Shown: positions 34,843 to 42,870 of the stretch, one piece after another
Layout of the letters: every line of letters starts with the position of its first letter
Position numbering within the stretch: the first letter of the stretch is position 1
NCBI RefSeq assembly: GCF_900091445.1
Contig: NZ_LT607733.1
Location: 1,815,501-1,879,500, forward strand
Direction: 5' to 3'
DNA: 64,000 bases
Source of the DNA: Micromonospora echinofusca
GTDB lineage: Bacteria; Actinomycetota; Actinomycetes; Mycobacteriales; Micromonosporaceae
Translations under genes and position numbers: made by a program
Notes under the pieces: model-generated
Seen by the model: only the letters and a program-made list of their open reading frames with translations
Told to the model about the DNA's origin: nothing
Database searches by the model: none

Positions 34843-36014
34843 ACCCGACGCTGACGCGTCGGACCGCTGAGGGGGCGCGCACCTGGTTTGACCAGGTGCG
34901 CGCCGCCGGCGAATCCGACCAGCCCGTGCCGGACGGCACGGCGGCCGCCATGTGGCGGCGGATGACGCCCGAGGTGAGAGCGATGACCACCGCGGTGGTC
35001 GAGGACCTGCTGGGGAGACTGACGATGGACGACGAGCCGCTGCGCGGCACCTGCCCCGCCTGCCAGGCGGGGATCGGCGAAACGCACGCCGACGACTGCG
35101 AGGTGGCTGAGTGCCTGGTGCGCGGCGTGAAGCGCATGTACTGCCGGGCGCTGGCGGACACTGGCGGCCACGACTGCGGCGCGTCGACGTGGACCGGCGA
35201 CTGGCCGGGCCACCGGGAAGCCCGCGAGTTCGGCTGGCACGTCCGCTGGGACGCCGAAGCCCAACGGTGGGAGCGGTGCTCCCCGGACGTGGAGGGCTCG
35301 GGCCCGGACCTGAACCGGCTGTACGAGCACGCGCGGTGGGACCCCTCGGTCCGCCGCTGGCGGCGGTGCCGAGCGGTGCTGTTCGCCCGGGCCGTGCGCG
35401 GCGGCCGGGCCACGGTCGAGGAGCTGACCAAGGTCGCCGACCGCTGGTGCGCCGAGCAGGGCTACGAGGTGGTCGGCTCGCACATCGGCACCCGCGGCTG
35501 GCGGGAAGCCGTCGCCGACGTCGACGAGGGCTCGGCGGACCTGGTGGTCGTGCCGTCGGTGGACCGGCTCGGATTCGGCAAGCAGGTGTTCGAGCGCATC
35601 GCGGCGGTGCGCGCGGCGGGTGGCGATATCGCCGGTCCCGGCGTGCGGATCGACCGCGAGGGGTCGGGTAGTCGCCTCGTCGACGAGCGAGAAGTGAGGA
35701 AGTTTCACGATGGAGCGAGGGAAGCGGGTCATCCTGGCGTGCCCGCCGACGAACATCAACGACCTGCTGGCGGGCATGGGCGTCCCCGAGTACGTGCCGA
35801 CCGTCGACCACAGCCTGACGCAGTGCGTGGACTGTGGCACGGACATGTGGATCGGCTCGAACCAGCAGGCGGTAGCCGGACGGGCGCCGGGCGCGACGCT
35901 GCTGCTGTGCATGACCTGCGCGGTGGTGGAGACGAATCGGCGCGGGATGCCGGCGGCGGTCGGGCACCTCGGGGGCGGCCGAGGAAGGCCACGGTTGCCA
36001 GGCTAGTCCGCTGA
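34839..36014 (+). CDS. Hypothetical protein with degenerate resolvase-like segment
   Basis: 391-codon frame whose GTG start overlaps the ParB-like stop (GTGA). An N-terminal helix (RTWFDQVRAAGESDQPVPDG), a Cys-rich middle (TCPACQAGIGETHADDCEVA, then CRALADTGGHDCGAS) and a segment like the end of a serine-recombinase catalytic domain (EGSADLVVVPSVDRLGFG, about 230-250) are visible. No catalytic Ser motif is seen. After about residue 290 the frame looks like a shadow of the ORF at 35710-36006, so the true protein may end near 35,700 with its stop lost. Confidence 0.5.
   Translation: MNPTLTRRTAEGARTWFDQVRAAGESDQPVPDGTAAAMWRRMTPEVRAMTTAVVEDLLGRLTMDDEPLRGTCPACQAGIGETHADDCEVAECLVRGVKRMYCRALADTGGHDCGASTWTGDWPGHREAREFGWHVRWDAEAQRWERCSPDVEGSGPDLNRLYEHARWDPSVRRWRRCRAVLFARAVRGGRATVEELTKVADRWCAEQGYEVVGSHIGTRGWREAVADVDEGSADLVVVPSVDRLGFGKQVFERIAAVRAAGGDIAGPGVRIDREGSGSRLVDEREVRKFHDGAREAGHPGVPADEHQRPAGGHGRPRVRADRRPQPDAVRGLWHGHVDRLEPAGGSRTGAGRDAAAVHDLRGGGDESARDAGGGRAPRGRPRKATVARLVR
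35710..36006 (+). CDS. Phage zinc-ribbon hypothetical protein
   Basis: 98-aa protein with CVDCGTDMWIG and LLLCMTCAVVE, a two-CxxC zinc ribbon, after an N-terminal RVILACPPTNINDLLAGMG. ATG 35710 has GTGAGGAAG about 8 bp upstream. It overlaps the 3' part of the longer frame from 34839; the cysteine pattern makes this one the real coding frame. The stop TAG lies inside the first of two palindromic repeats. The phrase CPPTNIND also survives in broken form at about 38,480 (RFEPTNINEAPAAQ). Confidence 0.65.
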   Translation: MERGKRVILACPPTNINDLLAGMGVPEYVPTVDHSLTQCVDCGTDMWIGSNQQAVAGRAPGATLLLCMTCAVVETNRRGMPAAVGHLGGGRGRPRLPG

Positions 36015-36053
36015 GCGGACCAGCGACGCGAGCTAGTCCGCTCAGCGGACCAG
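36003..36053 (+). repeat. Two near-identical palindromic repeats
   Basis: Two 21-bp units (36003-36023 and 36033-36053) differ only at the central base. Each is an inverted repeat with core GTCCGCT-N-AGCGGAC. They are 30 bp apart, about three helical turns, between a gene end and a terminator. They could bind a regulator on one DNA face or act as RNA hairpins. Confidence 0.6.
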
Positions 36054-36087
36054 GCGGCCCCCGCACCGACGACGGTGCGGGGGCCGC
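36054..36087. terminator. Strong bidirectional hairpin terminator
   Basis: Perfect 14-bp stem (36054-36067 with 36074-36087) and a 6-nt loop, directly after the palindromic repeats. It marks the end of the terminase-ParB operon. Confidence 0.8.
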
Positions 36088-36093
36088 TCTGCA

Positions 36094-36288
36094 TCAGCGG
36101 CGGATCTGCCGGGTCACCTGGTCCATCGCCAGGTACGCGACCAGGCCCAAGCCCACCGCGCTGCCGATCTCGTCCGGAGTGAAGTACCCGCCGACGCTGA
36201 TACCGGCAGCGATTGCGAGCTTGGTAATGATGCTGATGGGAAGAGTCCGTCCGGGCGTTGGTTCCGCCGTTGTAATTACGGTCGTAAC
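36094..36288 (-). CDS. Possible small membrane protein (start uncertain)
   Basis: The minus-strand frame ending at 36094 contains ISIITKLAIAAGISVGGYFT and IGSAVGLGLVAYLAMDQ, two hydrophobic segments with a basic end VTRQIRR, like a small phage membrane protein. No ATG, GTG or TTG lies near the expected start, so either an unusual start is used or the gene is broken. Confidence 0.3.
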   Translation of the reverse strand, partial: VTTVITTAEPTPGRTLPISIITKLAIAAGISVGGYFTPDEIGSAVGLGLVAYLAMDQVTRQIRR

Positions 36289-36740
36289 GAACGGGACTGA
36301 TTGTGGGACTGAATTTCCGACCCCATGATGCGGTTCTGTGGTGCAGGGACGTACGCTGTTCAAGCGATGAAGCCTTTCGACTGGACCCGAATCGGTTTCT
36401 CGTGCCTGACGGGCACCCGGGTGCAACCGGGTGCCCGTCGCTCGTTGCGCGTGCCGCGAGGCACGTCGCCCGGCGTGCCGAGTGGGCTCACGCGACGAGA
36501 CGTTCACCTCGGCAGCACCGGACGATGAAACTGTAGATGCGCAAGGCGACATATTCCAAGCCAGGTGCGCTATCGGGCCCCGACGGGGTGCATTAGTCGA
36601 CATTGAGTCGTCCCGGCAGGCCCGATAGCGCCCGCGAGGAATGCTGCCTGGCGCGATGGGGTGACGTCCAGGATTTGGCATTTTCGCCACCCGGCTGGGC
36701 GGCTATGTCACCGGTGGCGGCGCGGGGCGGGCCGCGAGTC
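36289..36740. other. Mostly non-coding interval with a hairpin
   Basis: About 450 bp with no convincing gene on either strand apart from the hairpin at 36408-36439. It separates rightward phage genes from the convergent minus-strand gene at 36741. Confidence 0.4.
36408..36439. terminator. 13-bp perfect hairpin
   Basis: GACGGGCACCCGG and its exact complement (36408-36420 and 36427-36439) around loop GTGCAA. It has terminator-like strength but no coding gene immediately next to it, so it may be an orphan terminator left after gene loss. Confidence 0.6.
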
Positions 36741-37109
36741 CTACCTCGGGCAGGCGTCGCAGTCGCTGTCGATCGCCGGCGCCACCCGGACGTCGCCGCA
36801 ACGGCACCGGATGACGAGGTGGCCGCCGCACCCGCACGGCCACCAGCCGCGCGCCGGCCTGGTCGCCGATCCGCCAGCGTGCAGGTGGCCGGCCCCGCAG
36901 CGGTCCGGCTCGTCGCCGACCAGCTCGCGGACCTGGCGGAACGGGAAGGCGACCACGTGCGGGTCGGCGCGGGCCCGGCCGACCAGGTGCCGCAGCTCGG
37001 CGGGGGAGTCCACGACGCGCTCGATCACGGTCACCCCAGCGGGCGAGTTCTCGGCCCGGTCCCAGCGGATCGTGATGCGCCAGCGCGTACGCCACTCCAC
37101 GACCCGCAC
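36741..37109 (-). CDS. Phage hypothetical protein with C-terminal zinc motif
   Basis: 122-aa protein from GTG 37109. An N-terminal beta-rich part (RVVEWRTRWRITIRWDRAE) is followed by VIERVVDSPAELRHLVGRA and a C-terminal cluster CGCGGHLVIRCRCG ... DCDAC, consistent with zinc binding. It is divergent from the peptidase gene with only 49 bp between starts. Not recognised as a named family. Confidence 0.55.
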   Translation of the reverse strand: MRVVEWRTRWRITIRWDRAENSPAGVTVIERVVDSPAELRHLVGRARADPHVVAFPFRQVRELVGDEPDRCGAGHLHAGGSATRPARGWWPCGCGGHLVIRCRCGDVRVAPAIDSDCDACPR

Positions 37110-37158
37110 GTTACTCGCACAGATGTTCGATGATGTCGGACCTGGAGCATCCTGGCGG

Positions 37159-38064
37159 ATGTCCAGTGAGATCAATGTGACGTACCAGGTGGCCCGCAGC
37201 CTGCCGGCCGCCCAGCAGGCCGCCTGGCGGACGCTGCTCGCCGAATTCGCTGCCGAGATCCCCGTGCCGGAGAAGGTCGAGGTCGTCATCACCGACGAGT
37301 ACGACAAGGTGGCCGGCGAGTATGCGGTCCAGGAGCCCGACCGCATGACCCAGACGATGACCGCCGATCAGTACCGCGCCGAGCGGGCCGACGGGGCGCG
37401 AGCCGCTGCGAAGACCCGTGTGCTGGCTGAGGCAGGATCGTCGTGGTGGTCGACAGCTCAGGGCTGGCGCTCGGCCTGCCGCAGGTCAGGCACTGCGTTA
37501 TGCACGAGGCTCAGCACGTGCGTCTCGAGCAGCACGGCGACGTCGCCAATGCGGTTCATCGCCGGGAGCTCTTCGAGCTGCCCAGTGGTCTTCACCTGGG
37601 AGTACGTGTGGTTCGCCGAGAACGCTATCGACGAGTTCCGGTGTGAGCGGACGGTGCACGAGCGTGGCTGGACCTCCCAGAGCAGCCTGAACACCGCGGT
37701 CGACTTCGGGTTCGTCGTCGACGTGTTCGAGAGGGTGCGTGCGAAGTACCGCCGAACCGGGGACCTGATGGACACCTACCACGGGGCGATGCCTGCGCTG
37801 CTGCGTATGTCGACCGTCCTCGGCTACGGAGCGGCCGGCCTCGCGACTGGCGTTATCCGACCCGCCGATTGGGTCCGCGCCCCGGCCATGGGAAGGTTCC
37901 TCGATGTGCTGGAGGTCCTCCCCGGCACCGATCGTGTCTTGCCCGGCGAGGAGGTCGCGGCGGCGACGTTGGAACTGGCGAAGCGGCTGTGTCAGCTGTT
38001 CAACGAGATGGGCTTCGACTATCGCGAGGACGAGCCGGGCGCGTTCTGGTTGACGGTGGGCTAA
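37159..38064 (+). pseudogene. HExxH-type metallopeptidase-like phage protein, two compensating frameshifts
   Basis: Frame 1 from ATG 37159 encodes INVTYQVARSLPAAQQAAW onward and resumes after about 37,595 with FTWEYVWFAENAIDEFRCER to the stop at 38064. Between about 37,437 and 37,595 the conserved-looking protein is in another frame: VVVDSSGLALGLPQVRHC, then VMHEAQHVRLEQHGDVANAV, with a HEAQH zinc motif. Two opposite indels therefore remove the active site from the long frame. This is either decay or assembly error. Reconstructed length would be about 300 aa. Confidence 0.65.
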
Positions 38065-38134
38065 CCGTCGGCGGTTCACTGGCCTGCAAGCGAACCGCAC
38101 GAGCGCATTCTGTCTAGCCGCAGTGCTCTTGCAT

Positions 38135-38460
38135 ATGCTCATACCCGTGACGGGGCTGGTCGAGATCGCGGTGGTGTTGCTCTTCGTCGCGCGGTGACCC
38201 GGCTGATCGTCGCCGACGAGATCACCCGCTGGGCCCCGGGAAGCCATCGTGCGCTGGCTGCCCGAGGGGGTAGCCCGCTCGCGTACCTCCTGTTCTGCCG
38301 CTGGTGCCTGTCCGTGTGGATCGCGGCGCCGGCCGCCGCTAGTGGCACCTGTCTGACGTGCCCCGCTTGGTCCGGGCACTGACGATCGATGTGTCCACGG
38401 TCGCGCTGGCCTGTCGTCGGCGACCGGCCTGCTGGTGCGCGCCGAGCCGACGAGTCGCGC
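38135..38460 (+). pseudogene. Decayed DUF1360 gene (left copy of the 55578 gene)
   Basis: From ATGCTCATACCCGTGA this stretch follows the intact gene at 55578-55904 in order: TRLIVADEITR, LFCRWCLSVWIA, PRLVRAL and GLLVRAEP equivalents all appear, but in different frames. The first frame stops after 20 codons because of a 1-base loss, and several later indels and an internal deletion follow. It marks the left edge of the cargo block. The following 38,461-38,703 holds no intact gene. Confidence 0.8.
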
Positions 38461-38703
38461 ATACGTCGAGGTTCGAGCCGACGAACATCAACGAAGCGCC
38501 GGCCGCCCAGACGCTTCGGTGGCAATCGATGTCACGCGAGCAGCGGATGCCAGTTGAGGACGGCCGATCTTGGTTGACGAGGGGTAGGGGTGATCGATCG
38601 GTCTGCGAGATCTGCGAGCGACTCGACGAGTGATGACACGGTTTTCGAACACGAGCCTGGTGGCCGATGTCAGATGGGTGGACGTTCGGGCAATCTGGCG
38701 GGC

Positions 38704-39807
38704 ATGTCGTTTGGTGTGGTGGTGGCCGCTGTGGCGGCTCTCGATCCGCAACCGCGTAGAGAGCGGTGGGGCAGTCTGTCTTATTGCGTCCTCGATGCGG
38801 TGTGGTCTGTCAGCACTCGTTACAACGAAGTGGTTGTCCCCCTCGTCCGCCGAGTGGCTGAAGCCAACGGCGACGGGCACCCGCTTGTTGACGCCACCAC
38901 GCCGTTGCCCGGTGATCGGCTGCCCTTGCCCGTGTTGCTGGCCCGGTACCCCACCGTGGAGGCGCTGCAGGTCATCACCAATGGCCAACTCACCTCGACG
39001 AGGGGTGGTATCCGGAAGGCTGAGGCTGTGCTGCGGTACGCACGGATCCTCGTAGAACACAGCGTGCCCGACCTTGCAGCGGTCGCGAACATGATGGCCG
39101 ACCGGGTGCGCTGGGACACGGTCGAGCGCGCCCTGGCGGACGTTCCGGGCGACGGCCAGGATGGCGTGCGGCGTGGTTACCTGTGGATGTTGTCCGGGTG
39201 CGATGATCTGATCAAGCCGGACCGGATGGTTCTTCGATGGCTTGCTCGGCATGGTTGCTCCGTCGCCGCGATGGAGGCTCGCGACATCCTGGCCAGGGTC
39301 GCGCAAGAGCTCACCGTACGACTACACAGGCAGGTGACACCGCGGATGGTCGACTATGCCATCTGGAAGGCCGAACGTGCCGGGGCATCGGGGGCGAGTT
39401 CCCGCCCAACGATCGTGTTCGACGTCACCGGTGTTCCGCCCATCAAGAATGAGGCGCTGTCGTTGTTCGCCGCCAACCATGGCCAGCGTGAGCGGGTTGA
39501 ACGACTCCTGACCGCTGCGGTTGCCGCAGCGCGGCGTGTCGGGTGGACGAGCGTGAGCGAGGACGTCGAACTCGACGTCACCGTCCGGTCCTCAACACCA
39601 CGCCCGCCGGGCGACGCGACGAACTTTCTCGGCGGAATCGCCGACGTACTACAGGGCAGGAAGGGCGCTCATCGCATAGACCTCTCCCACCTCGGCGGGT
39701 TGGCCGGGTTCGCACTGTTCGACGATGACAGTCAGATCCGGGAAGTTGCCTACCGGGTCGTGATGGACAGCGTCCCGTCGTACACCGTGCAGGTGACGCT
39801 GCAGTAG
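38704..39807 (+). CDS. Fusion of HhH-GPD-like domain with RusA-like Holliday junction resolvase
   Basis: 367-aa protein. Residues about 1-215 resemble the HhH-GPD DNA-glycosylase fold: RWGSLSYCVLDAVWSVSTRY, helix-hairpin-helix-like VPGDGQDGVRRGYLWMLSGC, and DLIKPDRMVLRWLARHG. Residues about 230-367 resemble RusA: VTGVPPIKNEALSLF, then GDATNFLGGIADVLQ and FALFDDDSQIREVAYRV with the metal-binding acids. In my knowledge of actinobacteria these are usually separate proteins. ATG 38704 is the likely start; the frame is open upstream to 38590. Role in branched-DNA or damaged-DNA processing is inferred. The 39,808-40,087 gap holds no gene. Confidence 0.65.
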   Translation: MSFGVVVAAVAALDPQPRRERWGSLSYCVLDAVWSVSTRYNEVVVPLVRRVAEANGDGHPLVDATTPLPGDRLPLPVLLARYPTVEALQVITNGQLTSTRGGIRKAEAVLRYARILVEHSVPDLAAVANMMADRVRWDTVERALADVPGDGQDGVRRGYLWMLSGCDDLIKPDRMVLRWLARHGCSVAAMEARDILARVAQELTVRLHRQVTPRMVDYAIWKAERAGASGASSRPTIVFDVTGVPPIKNEALSLFAANHGQRERVERLLTAAVAAARRVGWTSVSEDVELDVTVRSSTPRPPGDATNFLGGIADVLQGRKGAHRIDLSHLGGLAGFALFDDDSQIREVAYRVVMDSVPSYTVQVTLQ

Positions 39808-40087
39808 GTGGCGAAACCTCGAAACCCGTACGGTCGTGGCGAGCACATCGCGGCAGTTGCGTGCGTTTCTGATGACCGCTGTCAGCGGCTCCGACGCGAG
39901 AGGTCAGCTTAGGCGTTCACCGCGGCGGCGCTACAGCGTACAGATGCTGTAAGTCGCCGGCAGGGTGTTACACCCAGACGAAACGCTTCAGCTATCGGCC
40001 TTCGAGTGACACGGGGCGATACCATCCGCAGACGAGACGAACGCGAAACTTACGCATCGTCTTACAGGCCCTATGGAGGTACCGACG

Positions 40088-41080
40088 ATGGTCTTGCCGC
40101 GCGTTCCGCTCCTCATCACGGCCTCCAGCGCCATCGCCGCTGGAGGCGGTTTGGTGGCAGGCGCCGTCGGCGGTGTTCAGATCAAGCGGGCAGAAACGCA
40201 GAAACGGCATCACAGGGCAAGCTACGAGGATCGCCACAACGTGCACCTTGCGGAACGCGGCCGGACGAACGCGGAGCTGCAGTCGTTCGGTCGGACGCAC
40301 GAACGAGTACATCGCGACGTCGTCTTGCGGATGCGAGACTTCCTCGAACGCAATGGCAAGCAGGTGCTGGTGCGCGAACACCTCATCCTCGACGGGGTCG
40401 ACTTCTCCACCGCCCTCCAGGTCGTAGCGTTGGCGAAACTTGATCTGGATGTCGAGGGTTGGGCCCAAGGCGTCATCCGCTCAGCCCTAGCCGGCGGCGC
40501 GACATGGGCGGCCCTCCATGATGGCGTGAGACAGTTCGCGAACGCCAGCACGGGAACACCGCTCTCGGCACTCCGCGGAATAGCGGCGGAGCGTGCAAGG
40601 CTTGCATACCTCGGTGGCGGAAGTCTCGCTTCGGGCGGCGGCGGAATGGCGCTCGGAGCTACGGTCCAGAAAGCCGCAGTCACAGGCCCGGTCCTCCTCG
40701 TCGCGGGCCTCACAACGATGATGCAAGGGACCAAGGCACGAACAGAGGCCGACGAGTACCGGACAGCAGTCGGCATCGCCATCGCGCAACTCGACGCTCG
40801 TGACGAACTCTTCTATGGGGTGAGGAAACGAGCGCAGGAGAAGCGCGACCTCCTAACTCGGCTGGCTGCAAAGGCAACGAGAGCCCTCGACCAACTCGGA
40901 CCCGAACGTGTCGACATGGCCATTCACGGTGAGCGCCTCCAGACGGCTCTGATTCTGGTCAAGTCGGTGCAAGAGGTAGCCGCCGCACCCGTCGCTGACG
41001 AAGACAGCAACCTCGACCCGAACACCGAGAGACTCATCTTTAAGTACCGCGACGCGCGCAAGGAGACAGCGGATGCCTGA
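40088..41080 (+). CDS. Membrane-associated glycine-zipper protein (possible effector)
   Basis: 330-aa protein with an N-terminal membrane segment (LLITASSAIAAGGGLVAGAVGG), a charged coiled-coil region (KRAETQKRHHRASYEDRHN), and a Gly-rich hydrophobic stretch about residues 175-215 (ARLAYLGGGSLASGGGGMAL, then GPVLLVAGLTTMM). That glycine-zipper pattern recurs in uncharacterised bacterial proteins, often from accessory regions. ATG 40088 follows GGAGGT at 7 bp. It is coupled to the next gene by an 8-bp overlap. A pore or membrane role is an inference. Codon use is visibly more A/T-rich than in the structural genes. Confidence 0.6.
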   Translation: MVLPRVPLLITASSAIAAGGGLVAGAVGGVQIKRAETQKRHHRASYEDRHNVHLAERGRTNAELQSFGRTHERVHRDVVLRMRDFLERNGKQVLVREHLILDGVDFSTALQVVALAKLDLDVEGWAQGVIRSALAGGATWAALHDGVRQFANASTGTPLSALRGIAAERARLAYLGGGSLASGGGGMALGATVQKAAVTGPVLLVAGLTTMMQGTKARTEADEYRTAVGIAIAQLDARDELFYGVRKRAQEKRDLLTRLAAKATRALDQLGPERVDMAIHGERLQTALILVKSVQEVAAAPVADEDSNLDPNTERLIFKYRDARKETADA

Positions 41081-41510
41081 TCAGGAGGACGTGCTCGAAG
41101 GCAACCCCATGCCTGCGAAGACAGCCTATCTACAGGTCGGTGCGGCAGACGCGTTCAACGCACTCAACCTGATCGTCGGTGTTGTCCGCGATTCGATCCA
41201 GGTCCACGAAACGGAGAGCACGAAACGCGAGAAGCTCCGGGCGTGCCGGGAGACTGAGATCGCGCGGATCAAGGCATCTGAGACGGCTCTGCGGGACTAC
41301 TTCGACCGCATCTTCGAAGAGCGGCGCGAGAATCACAGTCGGCTGTTCTCCAGCCTTGACCGGGCCCTGGAATCCGGCGATGTCGCAGCGATCCAGAGCG
41401 TTGTCGGCGGAATCGTCGAAGTGGCACGCACGTCACCGCTCGCCGATATCGGCAACCTCGGCGATCTGAGGCGCGCCATGGACGATCCCAACATCGTGTT
41501 CGAGTTGTAG
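41073..41510 (+). CDS. Coiled-coil partner of the glycine-zipper protein
   Basis: 145-aa helical protein starting inside the previous gene (ATG 41073, AAGGAG upstream; ATG 41109 is the alternative). It has DAFNALNLIVGVVRDSIQVH, a charged helix (KREKLRACRETEIARIKASE) and RIFEERRENHSRLFSSLDRA, ending NIVFEL. No enzyme motif is seen. The overlap suggests a stable two-protein complex, possibly effector and regulator or antidote. Confidence 0.6.
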   Translation: MPDQEDVLEGNPMPAKTAYLQVGAADAFNALNLIVGVVRDSIQVHETESTKREKLRACRETEIARIKASETALRDYFDRIFEERRENHSRLFSSLDRALESGDVAAIQSVVGGIVEVARTSPLADIGNLGDLRRAMDDPNIVFEL

Positions 41511-41811
41511 CGCGATGGGCTCGCACTCCAAACGCCCGCTCATCGCCAGACGCGGATGGTCCCGCATCCGCGTCTTCGACCAAGGGTTCCAGGACCTGGG
41601 TGGAAACCCCAATGTAGGTAGTGTCCGCAATTCAAGGCATGGGTGGGGGGTCACGGTTCCATGCATTCGTTGTGCCCGATCTGCGCCCGGTGCCCGCTCC
41701 GGCTGTCCGACGACGGCGGGGAGGGACGATATGAGCGGCGCTCGCGGCCTGGACGGATGGAGCTGGAGGGCGTGAGCTCGGCCTGGCGGTGGGAGACATG
41801 GAGGAGAGTCC

Positions 41812-42413
41812 GTGCTCGACGCGCCGCTGGTCGAGCGTCGTGCCCGGCTGCTCGCCGGCGCCCCGCCGCAGCTGGCCGTCACCCCGCAGACCGCCATTCA
41901 CTAACGTCGGTGACGTCGGCTGGACAGCCGGTATGAGCCCGGCAGGGAAGGATGGGCAAGTTCCGGGCCCGTGCCACGACGGAGGCGATCATCGGCGGCG
42001 TCACCGGCAGCATCCGCAACCCCGACACCCTTCTCCTCGGCCGATTCGACCGGCGCGGCCGATTGCGATACACCGGCCGCACACACCCGCTGACCACGCA
42101 TCAGCGCGGGGAGCTGACGAGGCTGCTCTCGCCGTCCCGTCCGACCGAGCGCGGTGTCGTGACCCACCCTTGGCGTGAGCCGCTGCCAGCCGCCTGGTCC
42201 GGCCAGTTCGACCGGCCCGAGCCGCTGCCCTACGTCCAAGTCGAACCGACCGTCGTGGCCGAGATTGAGGTGGGCACGGGCTACGAGGACCACCGGTGGC
42301 GCCACCGCGTCCGGTACGTGCGCCCCCGCCCGGACCTGTCGGTGTACGACGTGCCGCTGATATTCAACGAAGCCGAAGACCCTTCTCCGACTACGCGCGC
42401 CTCGCCTGATTGA
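41812..42413 (+). pseudogene. Decayed ATP-dependent DNA ligase (left copy)
   Basis: VLDAPLVERRARLLAGAPPQ (41812 on) matches MLDRPLVQRRARMTRLLASS of the intact ligase at 54214-55227. After a deletion and a frameshift near 41,950 the match resumes with RARATTEAIIGGVTGSIRNP and runs to the C-terminus, stopping at 42413. The adenylation Lys motif is absent. It lies on the opposite strand to the intact copy. The 41,511-41,811 interval before it holds no supported gene. Confidence 0.75.
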
Positions 42414-42870
42414 CCTTCCCTCATTTGCCACCCGGATCGACCTGCGCGAGGACGGGTCATTGCGGCTGGACTCAATCTCGGATACCTACCTCTCGCACCT
42501 CCTCCAGGACCTACGGGATACGCGCTGCGTCATTATCGTCAGCTCCTCGATGGGCCCCGGTCGCCGCGCACCGTACGGGAGGACAGCACCGCCCGCCGCC
42601 GCGCCCAGCGCCGTGCAACCGGGTCCTACCGGAATCAGGTTAAGTCCCGAGCCCTCCACGTCCAGAGCGCACCGCGACCATGCGACGGCGCCCTCCTGCA
42701 GGTCGCCGGAGGATCCGCGCAGGCCAGCCTACGAGCAATGGGCGCTGCTGGACCTGTTGCTTTCCGAGCCGATGGGAGCGCCACGGCCGGGCGCGCTCCT
42801 GGTCGTGGGAACGTCTGATCCCGCGGATAGGATTCGGACCGAGGCCGCTATCGCGACAGGAGAACCGCCG
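42414..42870. other. Leader region of the defence operon with coding remnant
   Basis: 457 bp before the DUF499 start. The frame is open through much of it and contains IDLREDGSLRLDSISDTYLS and YEQWALLDLLLSEPMG, which read like protein but I cannot assign. They may be remnants of another gene. No clear promoter was recognised. Confidence 0.35.
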
